This document shows positions 25,106 to 34,037 of a stretch of DNA of 64,000 nucleotides, one piece after another. Below the pieces are notes generated by a model. It had not been told where the DNA came from and did not search any database. It was given only the letters and a program-made list of their open reading frames with translations. A program made the position numbers and the translations under genes. Source of the stretch: Luteibacter aegosomatissinici (lineage in GTDB: Bacteria > Pseudomonadota > Gammaproteobacteria > Xanthomonadales > Rhodanobacteraceae); the NCBI RefSeq assembly GCF_023078495.1, contig NZ_CP095742.1, positions 744,001 to 808,000 of the forward strand, written 5' to 3'. Within the stretch, counting starts at the first letter, position 1, and each line of letters begins with the position of its first letter.

Positions 25106-25870
25106 ATGAATATCGTGGTGATTGGCGGCCATGGCCTGGTGGGGCGGCAGGTCGCCGCGCTGCTGCGCAACGACGGACACAATGTGACTGCGGCATCGCG
25201 TGTGACGGGCGTGGATATCGTCACCGGTGCGGGTCTGGATGACGTCCTGGCGGGTGCCCATGTCGTCGTGGATGCCAGCAACGCGGAGCCGCCCTACGGC
25301 GAGCCGTCGTATGCCTTCTTCACGACAGGCGCGCGCCATCTGCTGGATGCCGAGCAGCGGGCGGGCGTAAAGCACCACGTTTCGATCTCGGTGGTGGGTA
25401 CCGACCGGCTGGAGAGCAGCCCCTATTTTCGCGGCAAGGCCCACGCGGAGGCCATGATCCGGGCCTCAGGCGTGCCTTATACGATCCTGCATGCCACGCA
25501 CTTCTACGAATTCCTGCTGGCGATCGTCGAGGCGGCGATCGCAGACCAGGTCCTGAGGTTGTCACCGGCGCTCATCCAGCCCGTCGCCTCCTCGGATGTG
25601 GCGGAGGCCATGGCTGCGATCGCGGTGGGTGAGCCCTTCAATGCCACGCTGGAGCTGGCTGGGCCCGAGCGGGAACGCATGTCCGACCTCGTGCGGCGCT
25701 TCGTGGGTGATATGGAATCGCCATTCGATGTCGTTACCGACCCGGGCGCGCCTTACTTCGGTGCGCTGCTCGACGATGGCTCATTGGTACCCAGGGCGGA
25801 GGCGCGCTGTTGCACCATGCCGTTCAATACGTGGCTGCGCCGTTCCGAGTACGCTCGGGCAAATTGGTGA
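25106..25870 (+). CDS. NAD(P)-binding NmrA/SDR-like protein
   Basis: A 254-residue atypical short-chain dehydrogenase-like protein. The Rossmann motif is at the very start (IVVIGGHGLVGRQVAALL), followed by DASN and YFRGKAHAEAMIRASGVPYTILHATHFYEFL, the pattern of NmrA-type and quinone-reductase-like proteins that bind NAD(P) but lack the Tyr-x3-Lys catalytic pair. The start has GAGGTG upstream. The next gene begins 12 bases later, so they may be co-transcribed. The substrate is unknown. Confidence 0.85.
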   Translation: MNIVVIGGHGLVGRQVAALLRNDGHNVTAASRVTGVDIVTGAGLDDVLAGAHVVVDASNAEPPYGEPSYAFFTTGARHLLDAEQRAGVKHHVSISVVGTDRLESSPYFRGKAHAEAMIRASGVPYTILHATHFYEFLLAIVEAAIADQVLRLSPALIQPVASSDVAEAMAAIAVGEPFNATLELAGPERERMSDLVRRFVGDMESPFDVVTDPGAPYFGALLDDGSLVPRAEARCCTMPFNTWLRRSEYARANW

Positions 25871-25882
25871 CGAGACGACCCC

Positions 25883-26758
25883 ATGAAGCGCATCCTCCTG
25901 CAGAGCACCATCCCGCCCACGGACGATGACTGGCATATCGGCCGGTTCTCGCTGCTGAAGGAGACCCTGTCCTCCATGGAGGGTGCCGACGGCCAGCCGT
26001 TGTTCGAGGTGACCGCGCGGGATCGCGATCCGGTGGGCGCGCCTGACAGCGTGCTGTCGAGGCTGGATACCTCGGACTACGACCAGCTTTGGCTGTTCGC
26101 CGTCGATGTCGGCGACGGGCTGGCTCCTGAGGATTGCGAGGCGATTGGCCGGTTCCGTGAGCGGGGCGGCGGCATGCTGGTCGCGCGTGACCACATGGAC
26201 CTGGGTAGCTCGGTGTGTACCCTCGGTGGCGTGGGCGCGGCGCACTTCTTCCATTCGAAGAACCCGGACCCGGATACCAGCCGGCACCAGAACGACGACA
26301 CCATCACCACGAGCATCCAGTGGCCAAACTACCACTCGGGCGCGAACGGTGATTACCAGACGATCGAGCCCGTGTTGCCGTTGCATCCCGTGCTGCATGA
26401 CCCGGATGCGCCGGATGGCGCGCTCCGCTTCCTGCCCGCGCACCCACACGAGGGTGCGGTCGGCCAGCCGGCGGGCGATTCCACGGCGCGAATCATCGCA
26501 ACCGGCCGCAGCGAACTTACCGGGCGCACGTTCAACATCGCGGTAGCCTTTGAACCACACGGCCGTACCGGCCCGGCCGTCGCGGAGTCCACGTTCCACC
26601 ATTTCGCCGACTACAACTGGGACCCCGCCCTGGGTTCGCCGAGCTTCGTGAGCGAAGCGCCGGGTGACGGGTTAGCGGGATCCGCGGAAGCCCGCCGGTC
26701 GATCCGGCGCTACGCAGAAAACATCGCGTTATGGCTGGCCGGGTACCCAGTGACCTAG
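25883..26758 (+). CDS. Hypothetical ThuA/glutamine-amidotransferase-fold protein
   Basis: A 291-residue soluble protein with no signal peptide. The order of motifs (ILLQSTIPPTDDDWHIGRFSLL, YDQLWLFAVD, FRERGGGMLVARDHMDLG and later LHPVLHD) suggests the flavodoxin-like fold of ThuA and class I amidotransferase proteins, without a clear nucleophile Cys. It follows the NmrA-like gene closely. Its last four bases overlap the end of the convergent esterase gene. The fold call is tentative and the role is unknown. Confidence 0.55.
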   Translation: MKRILLQSTIPPTDDDWHIGRFSLLKETLSSMEGADGQPLFEVTARDRDPVGAPDSVLSRLDTSDYDQLWLFAVDVGDGLAPEDCEAIGRFRERGGGMLVARDHMDLGSSVCTLGGVGAAHFFHSKNPDPDTSRHQNDDTITTSIQWPNYHSGANGDYQTIEPVLPLHPVLHDPDAPDGALRFLPAHPHEGAVGQPAGDSTARIIATGRSELTGRTFNIAVAFEPHGRTGPAVAESTFHHFADYNWDPALGSPSFVSEAPGDGLAGSAEARRSIRRYAENIALWLAGYPVT

Positions 26759-28413
26759 CGCTGCACGACAGGCCTGGGCGCATCGGGCCGTGCAACGGCG
26801 TACATCTCCCAGGCCATCTCTTTCAGCAAGGCATGCGGATCGCCGTTGCGCGCGTACAGATCCATGTGCGCCTTCCCCGGTAGGAAGCGAATCTCGGAAC
26901 GCGCGCCCAGGCCATCCAGTGCCACCTTGAAACGATGCACGGCGCCGTCCAGGTACCACGTGTCGTCCGTACCCACGGTGATGTGGATCTTGCCGTCCAG
27001 ATGTGGCTTCAATGTATTCCAATGGGTAGTGACATAGCGGCTGATGTCGTAGTGGGCCACCCAGTAATCACGCACCGCGGGATCCACATCGCCGGTGGCG
27101 CGATCAAACAGTGGCATGGGTGAGCCGCTGGGACCACGCGGCGAAAACACCCACTCGTACGATGAGAGCTGGCCGCCATAGGGACCGAGCACGGCCTCAA
27201 GCCGGGCCGCATTCGCGAATGTGCCTTCCGCCTTGAAGCGGACCCGGTCGATCGGCCATGGCGTGCCATTCGGCCTCCTGTACATGTTCGCCTTGGGCGC
27301 ATACAGATCCACGCCCGAGAAGTCATGGAAATCAACGGGGTCGGGTGAGGTTGACCATGTGCCGCCGAATAGATCGGCGTAGTGAGTCTGTAGCCACAGC
27401 GTGGCCCACCCACCGGAGGAGTGGCCGGTAAGGAAGCGCCCCGCTTCACGGGCATCCATGCGGTAACGCGTTTCCAGCCAGGGAATGAGCTCACGCGTCA
27501 GCGCCTCGCCCCACGGTCCGTTGTTCACGGAGTCAGCGAACTCGTGTGTGCCCGTCGGCGTCGATTGGTCGAGGAACACCCAGATCATCGGCGGCATCTC
27601 CCCGCGCTGCATGGCCAGGTGCACGTTGACCAGATCATCGACCAGTGAATCCTCGTCACCACCGTAGCCATGCGTGAAGTACACGGTGGGGTAGCGCGTG
27701 TCGCCCTGCTCGCGGTACCCCGGCGGTACCAGCACCCAACCGCGCAGCGTGGTGGGCCGCCCCCAGAAGGCAGTGAGTGCAGCACTGGGTTCTTCGATCC
27801 GCACGGCGTCCTTCCGCGCCGGCCCGGCATCGGCTTGCACCTCGGGTGTTTCCCACGCCAGTTTCCAGGGTTGCCGGTCGGCCTTGACCTCGTTGAGGGT
27901 GAGTACGGGCGGCTTCAGCGTCGGCAGCGTGACCGGGATGATGCCGCTGACGAGGTCACCGGTGTCACGCCCGCTGTAGTTGTAGTTGTGGTCCTGGTCG
28001 AGCACGGCCTGGGCGAGGTACTCGCCGGGTGGCAGCTTCGAGAAGCCGGTGGGGAAGGCGAGCGCATCGGTGTCGATCTCCACGGTGGCCCCGGGTGTAA
28101 GCCGGAAAACCTCGCGTGCGGCTACGGCAGCCTTATCCGGATGCCACGCATCGGTATCGACCTCGCCGACGGCATGGCCTTTGGCGGCGGCAAGTGCGGG
28201 CTTCGCCGGGGTCACGAACAACAGCAGTCGGCCGGAGACCGGGCCGGACGCCGGGTGATCCAGGCGCACGTGGAAGATGGGCGGCTTCTCGCCCGCTTGC
28301 CGGACCAGCGCCTCGCGCACGGCCACCACCAGCACGACGAGATAGACGGCCGTCACCGCGGCCACGATGTACGCGGTACGGAAGCGGCGGGAGCGGGGTG
28401 GCTGGCTGTTCAT
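26755..28413 (-). CDS. Membrane-anchored or secreted esterase (esterase D-like)
   Basis: A 552-residue alpha/beta-hydrolase with an N-terminal membrane anchor or signal (about residues 12-34, AYIVAAVTAVYLVVLVVAV). The nucleophile elbow is GHSSGG (in FLTGHSSGGWATLW), and a late His is in LPGKAHMDLY. The first 200 residues form a beta-rich domain ahead of the catalytic domain (TVYFTHGYGGDEDSL). Related proteins are annotated as putative esterases of the PF00756 type; the substrate is unknown. The start at 28413 gives a proper signal; an extension to 28521 is unlikely. It is divergent from the AraC regulator. Confidence 0.82.
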   Translation of the reverse strand: MNSQPPRSRRFRTAYIVAAVTAVYLVVLVVAVREALVRQAGEKPPIFHVRLDHPASGPVSGRLLLFVTPAKPALAAAKGHAVGEVDTDAWHPDKAAVAAREVFRLTPGATVEIDTDALAFPTGFSKLPPGEYLAQAVLDQDHNYNYSGRDTGDLVSGIIPVTLPTLKPPVLTLNEVKADRQPWKLAWETPEVQADAGPARKDAVRIEEPSAALTAFWGRPTTLRGWVLVPPGYREQGDTRYPTVYFTHGYGGDEDSLVDDLVNVHLAMQRGEMPPMIWVFLDQSTPTGTHEFADSVNNGPWGEALTRELIPWLETRYRMDAREAGRFLTGHSSGGWATLWLQTHYADLFGGTWSTSPDPVDFHDFSGVDLYAPKANMYRRPNGTPWPIDRVRFKAEGTFANAARLEAVLGPYGGQLSSYEWVFSPRGPSGSPMPLFDRATGDVDPAVRDYWVAHYDISRYVTTHWNTLKPHLDGKIHITVGTDDTWYLDGAVHRFKVALDGLGARSEIRFLPGKAHMDLYARNGDPHALLKEMAWEMYAVARPDAPRPVVQR

Positions 28414-28688
28414 GCGCGCATGGTGCAGGCGGCCTCGGGTGTGCGTTTGCGGGATCGCGCTCCCTTGATCGCAATCGCACGGTGGGCTCGGCGTGAAGCG
28501 GCCAACGCAAAATCTCATCACGGGGGAGACGGGATATCTTGTCAGCGTAAAAATAAATCTTGACAGGGTGTTTCGTGCGGATGCATCCTATCTTTACGCC
28601 GTCAAGAAGGTGTGCACAGGGGCGCACCACGGCGATCACTCATCACCGAATCCATAGGCCCGGCCGCGCGTCCGGGAGGAGAGCGATC

Positions 28689-29627
28689 GTGTCCCCTGCT
28701 GTCTACCATCAAGGTCATCCCGCGTCCGCATCCGCATCCGCCTTCGTGGCCCGCTATACCGCCGGTGACGTGGGCGCACCGCTGGAGGCGCCCCAGGGCG
28801 CCATCGCCCTGCGCTTTCCGTTCGGGCGTTGCCGTATTTCCGTGCACGCGGAAGGACGGTGGATGCCGTGTGGCGAGGCGGCGGCCGGGTATGCGCATGT
28901 GGGGCGCCCCGGCGTCCCGGCCCGCTCCGAATGGCTGAGCGATGGCGAGGAAGTGGTGCTGATGGTGCCGGATGCGTGCTGGGGCGAACACGTGACGCCG
29001 CGCATGCGAACCTTCGCCGCGTCGGGGCTGGCTCGCAAGCACGACGATCCTGTCCTCCAGCAACTTCTCCAGCTGCTGGCGCGCACGATGCTCGACAAGG
29101 GCGAAGCGTTCTTCGTCGCGTCGCTGATCGAAGCGATCCTCATGCGTGGTGTCCTGGCGTGTACGGCGGCACGTGTCGCTACCGACGCGGCGCGCGAACA
29201 GCTGCCCTTGCCAGCGCATCGCCTGGCCCGCACGCGGGACTTCGTCCAGGCCCATCTGGCTGGACCGATTTCGTTGTCGGATATGGCGCGCGCGGCGGGG
29301 CTCTCACCCATGCACTTCGCGGCGCAATTCCGCGCGGCAACCGGCATGCGTCCGCACGACTATTTGCTCGAGCAGCGCATCCAGCGCGCCAAGCAGCTGA
29401 TGGCTGAGACGGCGTATCCGCTGTATGACGTCGCGCTCAGCGTCGGCTTCAGCACGCAGGCACACTTCAGCACGGTGTTCCGCAAGATCGCCGGGACCAC
29501 GCCCACGCGCTGGCGAGCGGACAGCACGCGTCACGGCGGTGCATCGCTAACGCGCGCAACCGCCGCGCATGCCGCTACGCCGCGAGCGACACGCCCGCAG
29601 CCAATGCGTCGAAATACTCGCGCGTGA
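28689..29627 (+). CDS. AraC-family regulator
   Basis: A 312-residue transcription factor. The start is the GTG at 28689 with GGAGGAG about eight bases upstream; a longer in-frame ORF from 28560 lacks this. The C-terminal double helix-turn-helix is clear (ISLSDMARAAGLSPMHFAAQF, then LYDVALSVGFSTQAHFSTVFRKIAGTTPTRWR). The N-terminal half is an unrecognised sensor domain. It is divergent from the esterase across a 275-bp gap and probably controls it. Its end overlaps the convergent dusB gene by 53 bp; the overlapping tail is basic and low-complexity. Confidence 0.88.
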   Translation: MSPAVYHQGHPASASASAFVARYTAGDVGAPLEAPQGAIALRFPFGRCRISVHAEGRWMPCGEAAAGYAHVGRPGVPARSEWLSDGEEVVLMVPDACWGEHVTPRMRTFAASGLARKHDDPVLQQLLQLLARTMLDKGEAFFVASLIEAILMRGVLACTAARVATDAAREQLPLPAHRLARTRDFVQAHLAGPISLSDMARAAGLSPMHFAAQFRAATGMRPHDYLLEQRIQRAKQLMAETAYPLYDVALSVGFSTQAHFSTVFRKIAGTTPTRWRADSTRHGGASLTRATAAHAATPRATRPQPMRRNTRA

Positions 29628-30570
29628 GGCGAAGCTGCGTCGCGGCATCTTCCGCGCGGTTCACGACATGGCGGAACGCCGCGTTCTCTGGGCGATCCTT
29701 CGCGTACCAGCCAAGGTGCTTGCGTGCGATGCGTACACCCATCACTTCGCCGTAGAAGGCGTAGAGGTGTTCGAGGTGGCCGATCAGGATATCGCGCACT
29801 TCCGCAGGCGTCGGCTCGGGTAGGTAACCGCCCGTTTCGAGATGATGGGCGATCTCGCGGAAGATCCACGGCCGCCCCTGCGCGCCACGGCCGATCATCA
29901 CCGCATCGGCGCCGGTCAGCGCGAGCACTTCGCGTGCGCGGTCGGGCGTGGTGATATCGCCGTTCGCCAATACGGGAAGCGAGACGCTGGCCTTTACGGC
30001 GGCGATGGTGGCGAACTCTGCCTCGCCTTCGTATTTGTCGGCACGGGTGCGCCCATGCATGGCCAGTGCGGCGATACCGGCATCCTCGGCGATGCGCGCG
30101 ATGGTCAACGCATTGCGGTTTTCGCGATCCCAGCCGGTACGGATCTTCAGTGTGACGGGAATATCCACCGCCTTGACCACCGCGTTGAGGATGCGGCCGA
30201 CCAGCGGCTCATCCTGCAGCAGCGCCGAGCCGGACCATACGTTGCACACCTTCTTGGCCGGGCAACCCATGTTGATATCGACGATCTGCGCGCCGTTATC
30301 GGCGTTGTAGCGCGCGGCCTCGGCCAGCATGCCGGGATCGTAGCCGGCGATCTGCACGCTTACCGGCTCCGGCTCGCCATCGTGATCCATGCGGCGCAGC
30401 GACTTGCGGGTGTTCCACAGGCGCGGATCGGCGGTCGTCATCTCAGACACGGCGAGACCGGCCCCCATGCGTTTGCAGAGGAGCCGGAACGGCTTGTCGG
30501 TGACGCCGGCCATGGGCGCGAGGACCACGGCGGGCGCGATGGCGTAGGGGCCGATGCGCATGGACGGCAT
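29575..30570 (-). CDS. dusB: tRNA-dihydrouridine synthase B
   Basis: A 331-residue flavoenzyme that reduces uridine to dihydrouridine in tRNA (position 17 in E. coli DusB). FMN-barrel motifs are APMAGVTDKPFR (residues 18-29) and DINMGCPAKKVC with the catalytic Cys103, then HGRTR and ANGDITTP. The length is normal. In many gammaproteobacteria dusB is followed by fis; here the next DNA downstream is the convergent AraC gene, and no fis is seen. Confidence 0.95.
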   Translation of the reverse strand: MPSMRIGPYAIAPAVVLAPMAGVTDKPFRLLCKRMGAGLAVSEMTTADPRLWNTRKSLRRMDHDGEPEPVSVQIAGYDPGMLAEAARYNADNGAQIVDINMGCPAKKVCNVWSGSALLQDEPLVGRILNAVVKAVDIPVTLKIRTGWDRENRNALTIARIAEDAGIAALAMHGRTRADKYEGEAEFATIAAVKASVSLPVLANGDITTPDRAREVLALTGADAVMIGRGAQGRPWIFREIAHHLETGGYLPEPTPAEVRDILIGHLEHLYAFYGEVMGVRIARKHLGWYAKDRPENAAFRHVVNRAEDAATQLRLTREYFDALAAGVSLAA

Positions 30571-30688
30571 TTTAGCCTATCTCGGGCGCTGGCCCATCTA
30601 CTCCCGGACCTTGCCAGCTATTGGCAGCTTGGAGGAAGCGCACGCGGTGCCATGACGGGCGCCGCTTCGTCGTACGGTGTCGTGTCCA

Positions 30689-31291
30689 CTACGAAGAACT
30701 CGAGATTGTCCCGCAATCATAAATTTGTTCAGAACTGCACGTGGATGTAGTCAATGATGGTCGTGTTTCGCGCTCGCTGGGTCCTCCTACGGAGATAACC
30801 ATCTCGTTGGACTTGAGCGTCTGCGCTTCAGTGGTATCGATCGTAAAACGGTGTGCGGCTGGTCGCATGCTGATGTCACGGCGAGCGGCAACGTACTGCA
30901 CGGTGAAAACACCACCGTTCCCGAAATCGTAGGCATGAGAGATGTCTACTTCTTTGACGACGGTTTCGCCTGGCTCGATTCGCCTGAAATGCGAATCGCT
31001 AATCGCGCCCCAGTGGTCCCGTGATCCCGTGTAGCGAACGGGATTTCCGGATGAATCAAAGACGCGAAGAAAATCTGAGGAAGGTACGTTGTCCTCTCGA
31101 CCGAAGGGTGATTCTGGTCGATAAACGAAGGCGGGCTGGTCGCCCGAATTGGTGAACTCGACGCTCACTTTCACGCTCCCCTTCCCGGCGGTTGCGGGTG
31201 GGTGCAACGAAACGACGAGCTGGTCCGAAGCCAGCGCGGGAAGTGGAGCGAATGAGGCAAGCCAGATCGCAAGCAAGGTTACGCGTTTCAT
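30689..31291 (-). CDS. Secreted protein resembling an M35-protease N-domain
   Basis: A 200-residue exported protein with a signal peptide (MKRVTLLAIWLASFAPLPALA). The mature part is one beta-sandwich-like domain (VKVSVEFTNSGDQPAFVYRPESPFG, then FLRVFDSSGNPVRYTG). This resembles the N-terminal domain of peptidyl-Lys (M35) metalloendopeptidases. The catalytic HExxH domain that would follow is absent: the ORF stops after TCSSEQIYDCGTISSSS and only 118 bp remain before dusB. It may be a truncated relic or a stand-alone inhibitor or binding protein. An in-frame GTG at 31312 is an alternative start. Its GC content is lower than that of its neighbours. Confidence 0.55.
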   Translation of the reverse strand: MKRVTLLAIWLASFAPLPALASDQLVVSLHPPATAGKGSVKVSVEFTNSGDQPAFVYRPESPFGREDNVPSSDFLRVFDSSGNPVRYTGSRDHWGAISDSHFRRIEPGETVVKEVDISHAYDFGNGGVFTVQYVAARRDISMRPAAHRFTIDTTEAQTLKSNEMVISVGGPSERETRPSLTTSTCSSEQIYDCGTISSSS

Positions 31292-31453
31292 GAGTCTCGG
31301 CAGTGATGGCACGAGGACTCAGGATTTACGACGGGGCGCCGAAACGATATGGAAGGATTCTGAAAAGACCGATGTATCGTTGCAGAGCGCGATGCGATTC
31401 ACATATCCGATGAGCGGCGCGAAAAATCAGAATGATCGCATTGACTCCGGGCT

Positions 31454-32755
31454 TCAACGTCGAGCGATGGCCTTTTTGGGTACGGCATCGACGGCAGCCG
31501 CGGCATCGACCTGCACCAGGCCGTTGGTAGGCGCGCTGGTGCGCAGCAGGATGTCGTGGACGGCGCGGGCATCCAGGCCGGGGGAGACGGACAGCAGCAA
31601 GGCGACGATGCCGCTGACATGGGCCGTGGCCATGGACGAACCCGAGGTGAAGTCGTAACCGCCGCCGGGCTGGGTGGTGAGGATGTCGTTGCCGGGAGCG
31701 CTGACGACCCCAGGCGGGGCAGGGCCTGTCGCGGTGGTGCGGACAACGATTACGCCGGGCGCGCTATCGGGAAAGCCACGCGGATCGCCATTGGGCGGCA
31801 GCGCAGCGATGACGATGCGGCCTTGGGAAAGGAGCTGGTCGAGCAGCTTGCCGAGCAGGGGATCCGCCGGGCCGCCGAGGCTCAGGTTGATGATCCGTGC
31901 ATCGGTGTCGTTGACGGCGGCCAGTGCCTTGGCCAGCGTAAAGGAATTACAGCGCGCGCCGCTTTTCGCATCCGCGTACCAGCAGGCCTTGTACACGCTG
32001 ACTTCGGCCTTGGGCGCCATGCCCACCATGCCCTGGTGGTTGTTCCCTACGGCCGCGATGATGCCGGCCACTTCGGTGCCGTGGCGATCGGTGGCGAAGG
32101 CGTTGTCGTGGTCGGAGACCTCATCGCGGGTATCGGCGATATGGCCTTTCAGGTCAGGGTGCGAGAGATCCACGCCCGTATCGACCACGGCCACGTGCAC
32201 GCCATCGCCCTGGGTCACCGTGTGCGCTTCCGCGGCGTGCGTTTCCACGAAGCCGCGTTGCAGGTCGGTATAGGGATCGTTGTAGTGCGCTTCGTCCTGG
32301 TCGGAATAAACAGCGTATTCCTGCAGCGGTTGCGCCAGTTCCACGCGTTGGTCTTTCGCCAGCGCGGCAATCAGCGCGTCGCGGTCCATGCCGGCGGGCG
32401 GGCGAAGCACGATGCAGTACACGCCGAGCGCGCGGATGGGCCAGCCGCCCACTTCATTCCAGCCGTACTGGCGGCGCAGATCGGAAAGCAGCGAGCGCGC
32501 ACGCTGGCCTGCGCCGTAGTTAGGTGCCGGTGCATAGCCGAGCAGGCTGGAGCCTGCATGCGTGGCGGCGGGCTCCAGCGGGTTGGAGACGGCAAGCACG
32601 ATGTCACGTGAGCTATCCATGCCCGCCGCCACGCTGGTATCGCCGCTTGCCGGTGCCGATGCGGGTGCGGTCAGCGCAGCGCCGGACGGGCGCGTCGCCG
32701 CGCACCCTGCGAGGGCCAGGGCCGTTGCAAGCAGCAGGAGTACGCGGTGTTTCAT
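31454..32755 (-). CDS. Lipoprotein subtilase (S8 serine protease)
   Basis: A 433-residue subtilisin-like protease with a lipobox signal (LLLATALALAGC, lipidated Cys at about 17), so it should sit in the outer or inner membrane facing the periplasm. The catalytic triad is visible: Asp in VAVVDTGVDLSHPD (about 187), His in DRHGTEVAGI (about 225) and Ser in TSGSSMATAH (about 370). A propeptide-like segment precedes the catalytic domain. The gene overlaps the anti-sigma gene by four bases and is the last gene of the sigma operon. It might cut envelope targets in a stress response. Confidence 0.92.
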   Translation of the reverse strand: MKHRVLLLLATALALAGCAATRPSGAALTAPASAPASGDTSVAAGMDSSRDIVLAVSNPLEPAATHAGSSLLGYAPAPNYGAGQRARSLLSDLRRQYGWNEVGGWPIRALGVYCIVLRPPAGMDRDALIAALAKDQRVELAQPLQEYAVYSDQDEAHYNDPYTDLQRGFVETHAAEAHTVTQGDGVHVAVVDTGVDLSHPDLKGHIADTRDEVSDHDNAFATDRHGTEVAGIIAAVGNNHQGMVGMAPKAEVSVYKACWYADAKSGARCNSFTLAKALAAVNDTDARIINLSLGGPADPLLGKLLDQLLSQGRIVIAALPPNGDPRGFPDSAPGVIVVRTTATGPAPPGVVSAPGNDILTTQPGGGYDFTSGSSMATAHVSGIVALLLSVSPGLDARAVHDILLRTSAPTNGLVQVDAAAAVDAVPKKAIARR

Positions 32756-33396
32756 GGATTCCCGGCGACCGGTTCCGCAAAGCGGATACCCGTGGTGCTA
32801 CGCAGGCGGTCGGAAGCCTGCTTCGCATTCACGGCAGCGTCTTCCGGGACCACGGTGTAGGCACCCACGCCATTCGGGCCATCGACCACGCGCAGGTGCT
32901 GGGCCTGCAGCAGCGCATTCCAGGCGGACATGTTCATGCTCTTGTCCGGCACTACGTGGATCGCTCCTGCGGGCGTGGCCGGGGCGGCATCGCTGAGCGT
33001 CCGGTAAGCACCCACGGGCGTATCGGTGGACCACAGTTTCAGGCCCAGCGCGCCCAGGCCGATCGCCTGCAACACCACGGCGGCGGCCAGCGTACGCAGC
33101 AACCAGCCATGGCTGGCGGCGGGCGCTTCGGGCGCGGACTGCTGCGGGTCATCCACATCCAGGCGGGCGAACAGGCGCTGCAGGCCCTGCTCGGGATCCA
33201 GGGTTACGTTGGGCGGCAGTTGCACGGCGCGCGCGAGCTTGCGTTGCTGCTCGAATTCGCCGCGGCAATCGTCGCAGGTGGCAAGGTGGCTTTCGAGCCA
33301 CGCGGCCTGTTCATGGCTGGCGGTGGCCTGGAGGATCCAGGGCATCGCTTCCCACGCGCGGGCACACTCCCTGCCGGCTGGGGTGGGGCGGGTCAT
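32752..33396 (-). CDS. Anti-sigma factor with zinc finger
   Basis: A 214-residue single-pass membrane protein. The N-terminal cytosolic part has a zf-HC2 anti-sigma motif (ESHLATCDDCRGEF: His-x3-Cys-x2-Cys, about residues 32-40). One membrane helix follows near residue 105 (LLRTLAAAVVLQAIGLGALGL), then a periplasmic domain with VPDKSMNMSAW. It should hold the ECF sigma factor encoded directly upstream. The start has AAGGAG upstream and overlaps the sigma stop (ATGA). Confidence 0.9.
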   Translation of the reverse strand: MTRPTPAGRECARAWEAMPWILQATASHEQAAWLESHLATCDDCRGEFEQQRKLARAVQLPPNVTLDPEQGLQRLFARLDVDDPQQSAPEAPAASHGWLLRTLAAAVVLQAIGLGALGLKLWSTDTPVGAYRTLSDAAPATPAGAIHVVPDKSMNMSAWNALLQAQHLRVVDGPNGVGAYTVVPEDAAVNAKQASDRLRSTTGIRFAEPVAGNP

Positions 33397-33971
33397 GGCA
33401 GTTTCTCCTTGGACGTGGCCGTTTCGCCGGCCAGGCCCGGTAGTACGTTGCGCAGCTTCACGCGCGCATGGAAAAGGCGAGCCTTCACGGTGCCGACGGG
33501 GCATTGCATGATCGCCGCCACGTCGTCGAGCGAATGGCCGATACCGTATACGAGTTCCACCACCACGCGCTGGTCGGCCGAGAGCCGCTCCATGCCGCGG
33601 CCTAGCCAGTCGCGCAGTTCGCGGTCATCACCGGGATCGTGCGAGGGAATGCGGTCCTCTGGCACGCTGTCTTCATCGACCGGTTCGCTGCCGTGCTGGC
33701 GCAGCGATTTGAGGCCGCAGCGGTAGGCGATACCCATGATCCAGGTGGAGACGCGCGATTCGCCCTGGAAGCTGGCCGCCTTCTGCCACACGATCCAGAA
33801 GCAGTCGTTGATCACTTCCTCGATGATGTCGGCCCGGCGGGTCAGGCGGGCCAGGAAACGGGTGAGCCGGCCGTGGTACGCCCGGTACATCACCGTTAGC
33901 GCGGCACGGTCGCCCGCGGACATCCGCTGGAGGAGCAGGCGGTCATTGGCGTCGGTATCGGCCTGGGTCAT
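33393..33971 (-). CDS. ECF RNA polymerase sigma factor
   Basis: A 192-residue extracytoplasmic-function sigma factor. Region 2 is recognised by IIEEVINDCFWIVWQKAASF and region 4 by ADQRVVVELVYGIGHSLDDVAAIM followed by CPVGTVKARLFHARVKLR. It is encoded with its zinc-finger anti-sigma factor and a lipoprotein subtilase, all overlapping by four bases. An outer-membrane protein gene lies just upstream in the same direction. The operon probably senses envelope conditions. Confidence 0.93.
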   Translation of the reverse strand: MTQADTDANDRLLLQRMSAGDRAALTVMYRAYHGRLTRFLARLTRRADIIEEVINDCFWIVWQKAASFQGESRVSTWIMGIAYRCGLKSLRQHGSEPVDEDSVPEDRIPSHDPGDDRELRDWLGRGMERLSADQRVVVELVYGIGHSLDDVAAIMQCPVGTVKARLFHARVKLRNVLPGLAGETATSKEKLP

Positions 33972-34037
33972 GGCTGTGGCTTGCGTGGGGTACCTGGACC
34001 GTAAGTGCGTGCGGCGGGCCCAATGGTTGCCATGGCA

